Origin: Azorinus chamasolen
Taxonomy: Eukaryota > Mollusca > Bivalvia > Cardiida > Solecurtidae
Direction: 5' to 3'
NCBI GenBank assembly: GCA_963576725.1
Contig: OY755237.1
Span: forward strand, 59,139,873 to 59,203,872
DNA length: 64,000 bases
Translations under genes and position numbers: made by a program
In this document: one piece after another, positions 63,681 to 64,000 of the stretch
Layout: each line of letters starts with the position of its first letter
Position numbering within the stretch: position 1 is the first letter of the stretch
Notes under the pieces: model-generated
Told to the model about the DNA's origin: nothing
What the model saw: only the letters and a program-made list of their open reading frames with translations
The model's database searches: none

Positions 63681-64000
63681 TTAACCCTTTCCTATTTCAT
63701 ATAAGAAATAATGACATGTATATCTATTAGCTGAGTGGTTTATAATAGTACATGTACATGAACACCAAAGTGTTGGCCATGGTAGACACTGTAGAATTGA
63801 TCTATTTAACCCATTACCTCATAGGCTATTTTAAGATCTAACCTCTTTGAATAAAACTACCGAAAAGGAGCATTTACTAGAGAAAAGAAAAGTTTTGGAA
63901 TTGTATAATTATGAAACCATTGTGATAAATAGAGCATTTGCTCCTATTGAGCAAATGCTTAATTATCACAATGGTTTCAAAATGTGACTTTTACAGAGGC
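63681..64000 (-). mobile_element. TTAA-1 MITE interrupted by TTAA-2, runs off the window
   Basis: TTAACCCTTTCCTATTTCAT to GAATTGATCTATTTAA at 63806, where TTAA-2 begins; any right part lies beyond the window. Confidence 0.6.
63806..64000 (+). mobile_element. TTAA-2 MITE, cut by window edge
   Basis: TTAACCCATTACCTCATAGG start; core TTTGCTCCTATTGAGCAAA; the right end, expected after GACTTTTACAGAGGC, is outside. Confidence 0.78.

Larger units (their letters stand above)
51466..64000. other. Downstream region, repeats only
   Basis: No exon or conserved protein segment is recognised after RABL2. The open frames up to 90 codons are short and mostly cross the transposons listed individually. Stretches between them, such as 55323-55656, 56640-57050 and 58520-59170, are AT-rich with no feature I can name. 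Confidence 0.6.

Overview
The window is eukaryotic, AT-rich, intron-heavy DNA, most likely from a bivalve mollusc. The RABL2 protein is animal-like, intergenic and intronic DNA is saturated with short palindromic transposons, and several repeat types (tandem-repeat elements ending in CTCTTGTT, tRNA-derived SINEs, CAGTAAAACC-type elements) are ones I associate with bivalve genomes. The species cannot be named from sequence alone. Almost all long open frames are chance frames through repeats.

Two real genes are supported, both on the + strand. (1) Positions 5266-20358 hold six exons of a secreted cysteine-rich/EGF/double-VWA protein. Its 5' signal-peptide exon is not found and may lie upstream of the window. 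Exon phases join without error: 1-0, 0-1, 1-1, 1-2, 2-1, 1-stop. The first visible exon encodes a propeptide with a furin site. Propeptide spacing and exon phases resemble vitamin K-dependent proteins, but the mature region is not a canonical Gla domain. One intron uses a GC donor. (2) Positions 28574-51263 hold the complete eight-exon RABL2 gene (233 residues), a small GTPase of the ciliary intraflagellar-transport entry pathway, including a 30-base exon.

The rest is dominated by miniature transposons, named here for this report. TTAA families (TTAA target duplication, ends starting CCC, piggyBac-like): TTAA-1 (ends CCCTTTMCTCC or CCCTTTCCCT, hairpin arm GTAGACCCAGATCAGA), TTAA-2 (hairpin arm GAAACCATTGTGATAAATAG), TTAA-3 (end CCCTTCGCTTGC), TTAA-4 (end CCCTTTCGCTGCC), TTAA-5 (end CCCTTACANTGC), TTAA-6 (end CTTTGCACACTAGTGGC) and TTAA-7 (arm GACAAACAGTGCAGAC). 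TA families (TA target, CAGT ends, pogo/Tigger-like): TA-0 to TA-4. Two further hairpin families are HP (ends CAGAGCTCCAGATAA) and LAG (ends CCCTAATTACC). Nearly all carry a central palindrome built on CTCC-TNNA-GGAG, even when termini and arms are unrelated. Many copies are nested, in one place five elements deep in total, and several lie within 25 bases of splice sites.

Other repeats: two large tandem arrays (24931-26830 and 44200-45602) rich in AGGTCA half-sites, four smaller tandem-repeat elements, a dimeric tRNA-derived SINE in two copies, a LINE reverse-transcriptase tail, a hAT-like element in RABL2 intron 1, and many microsatellites. From 51466 to the right edge I see repeats only.
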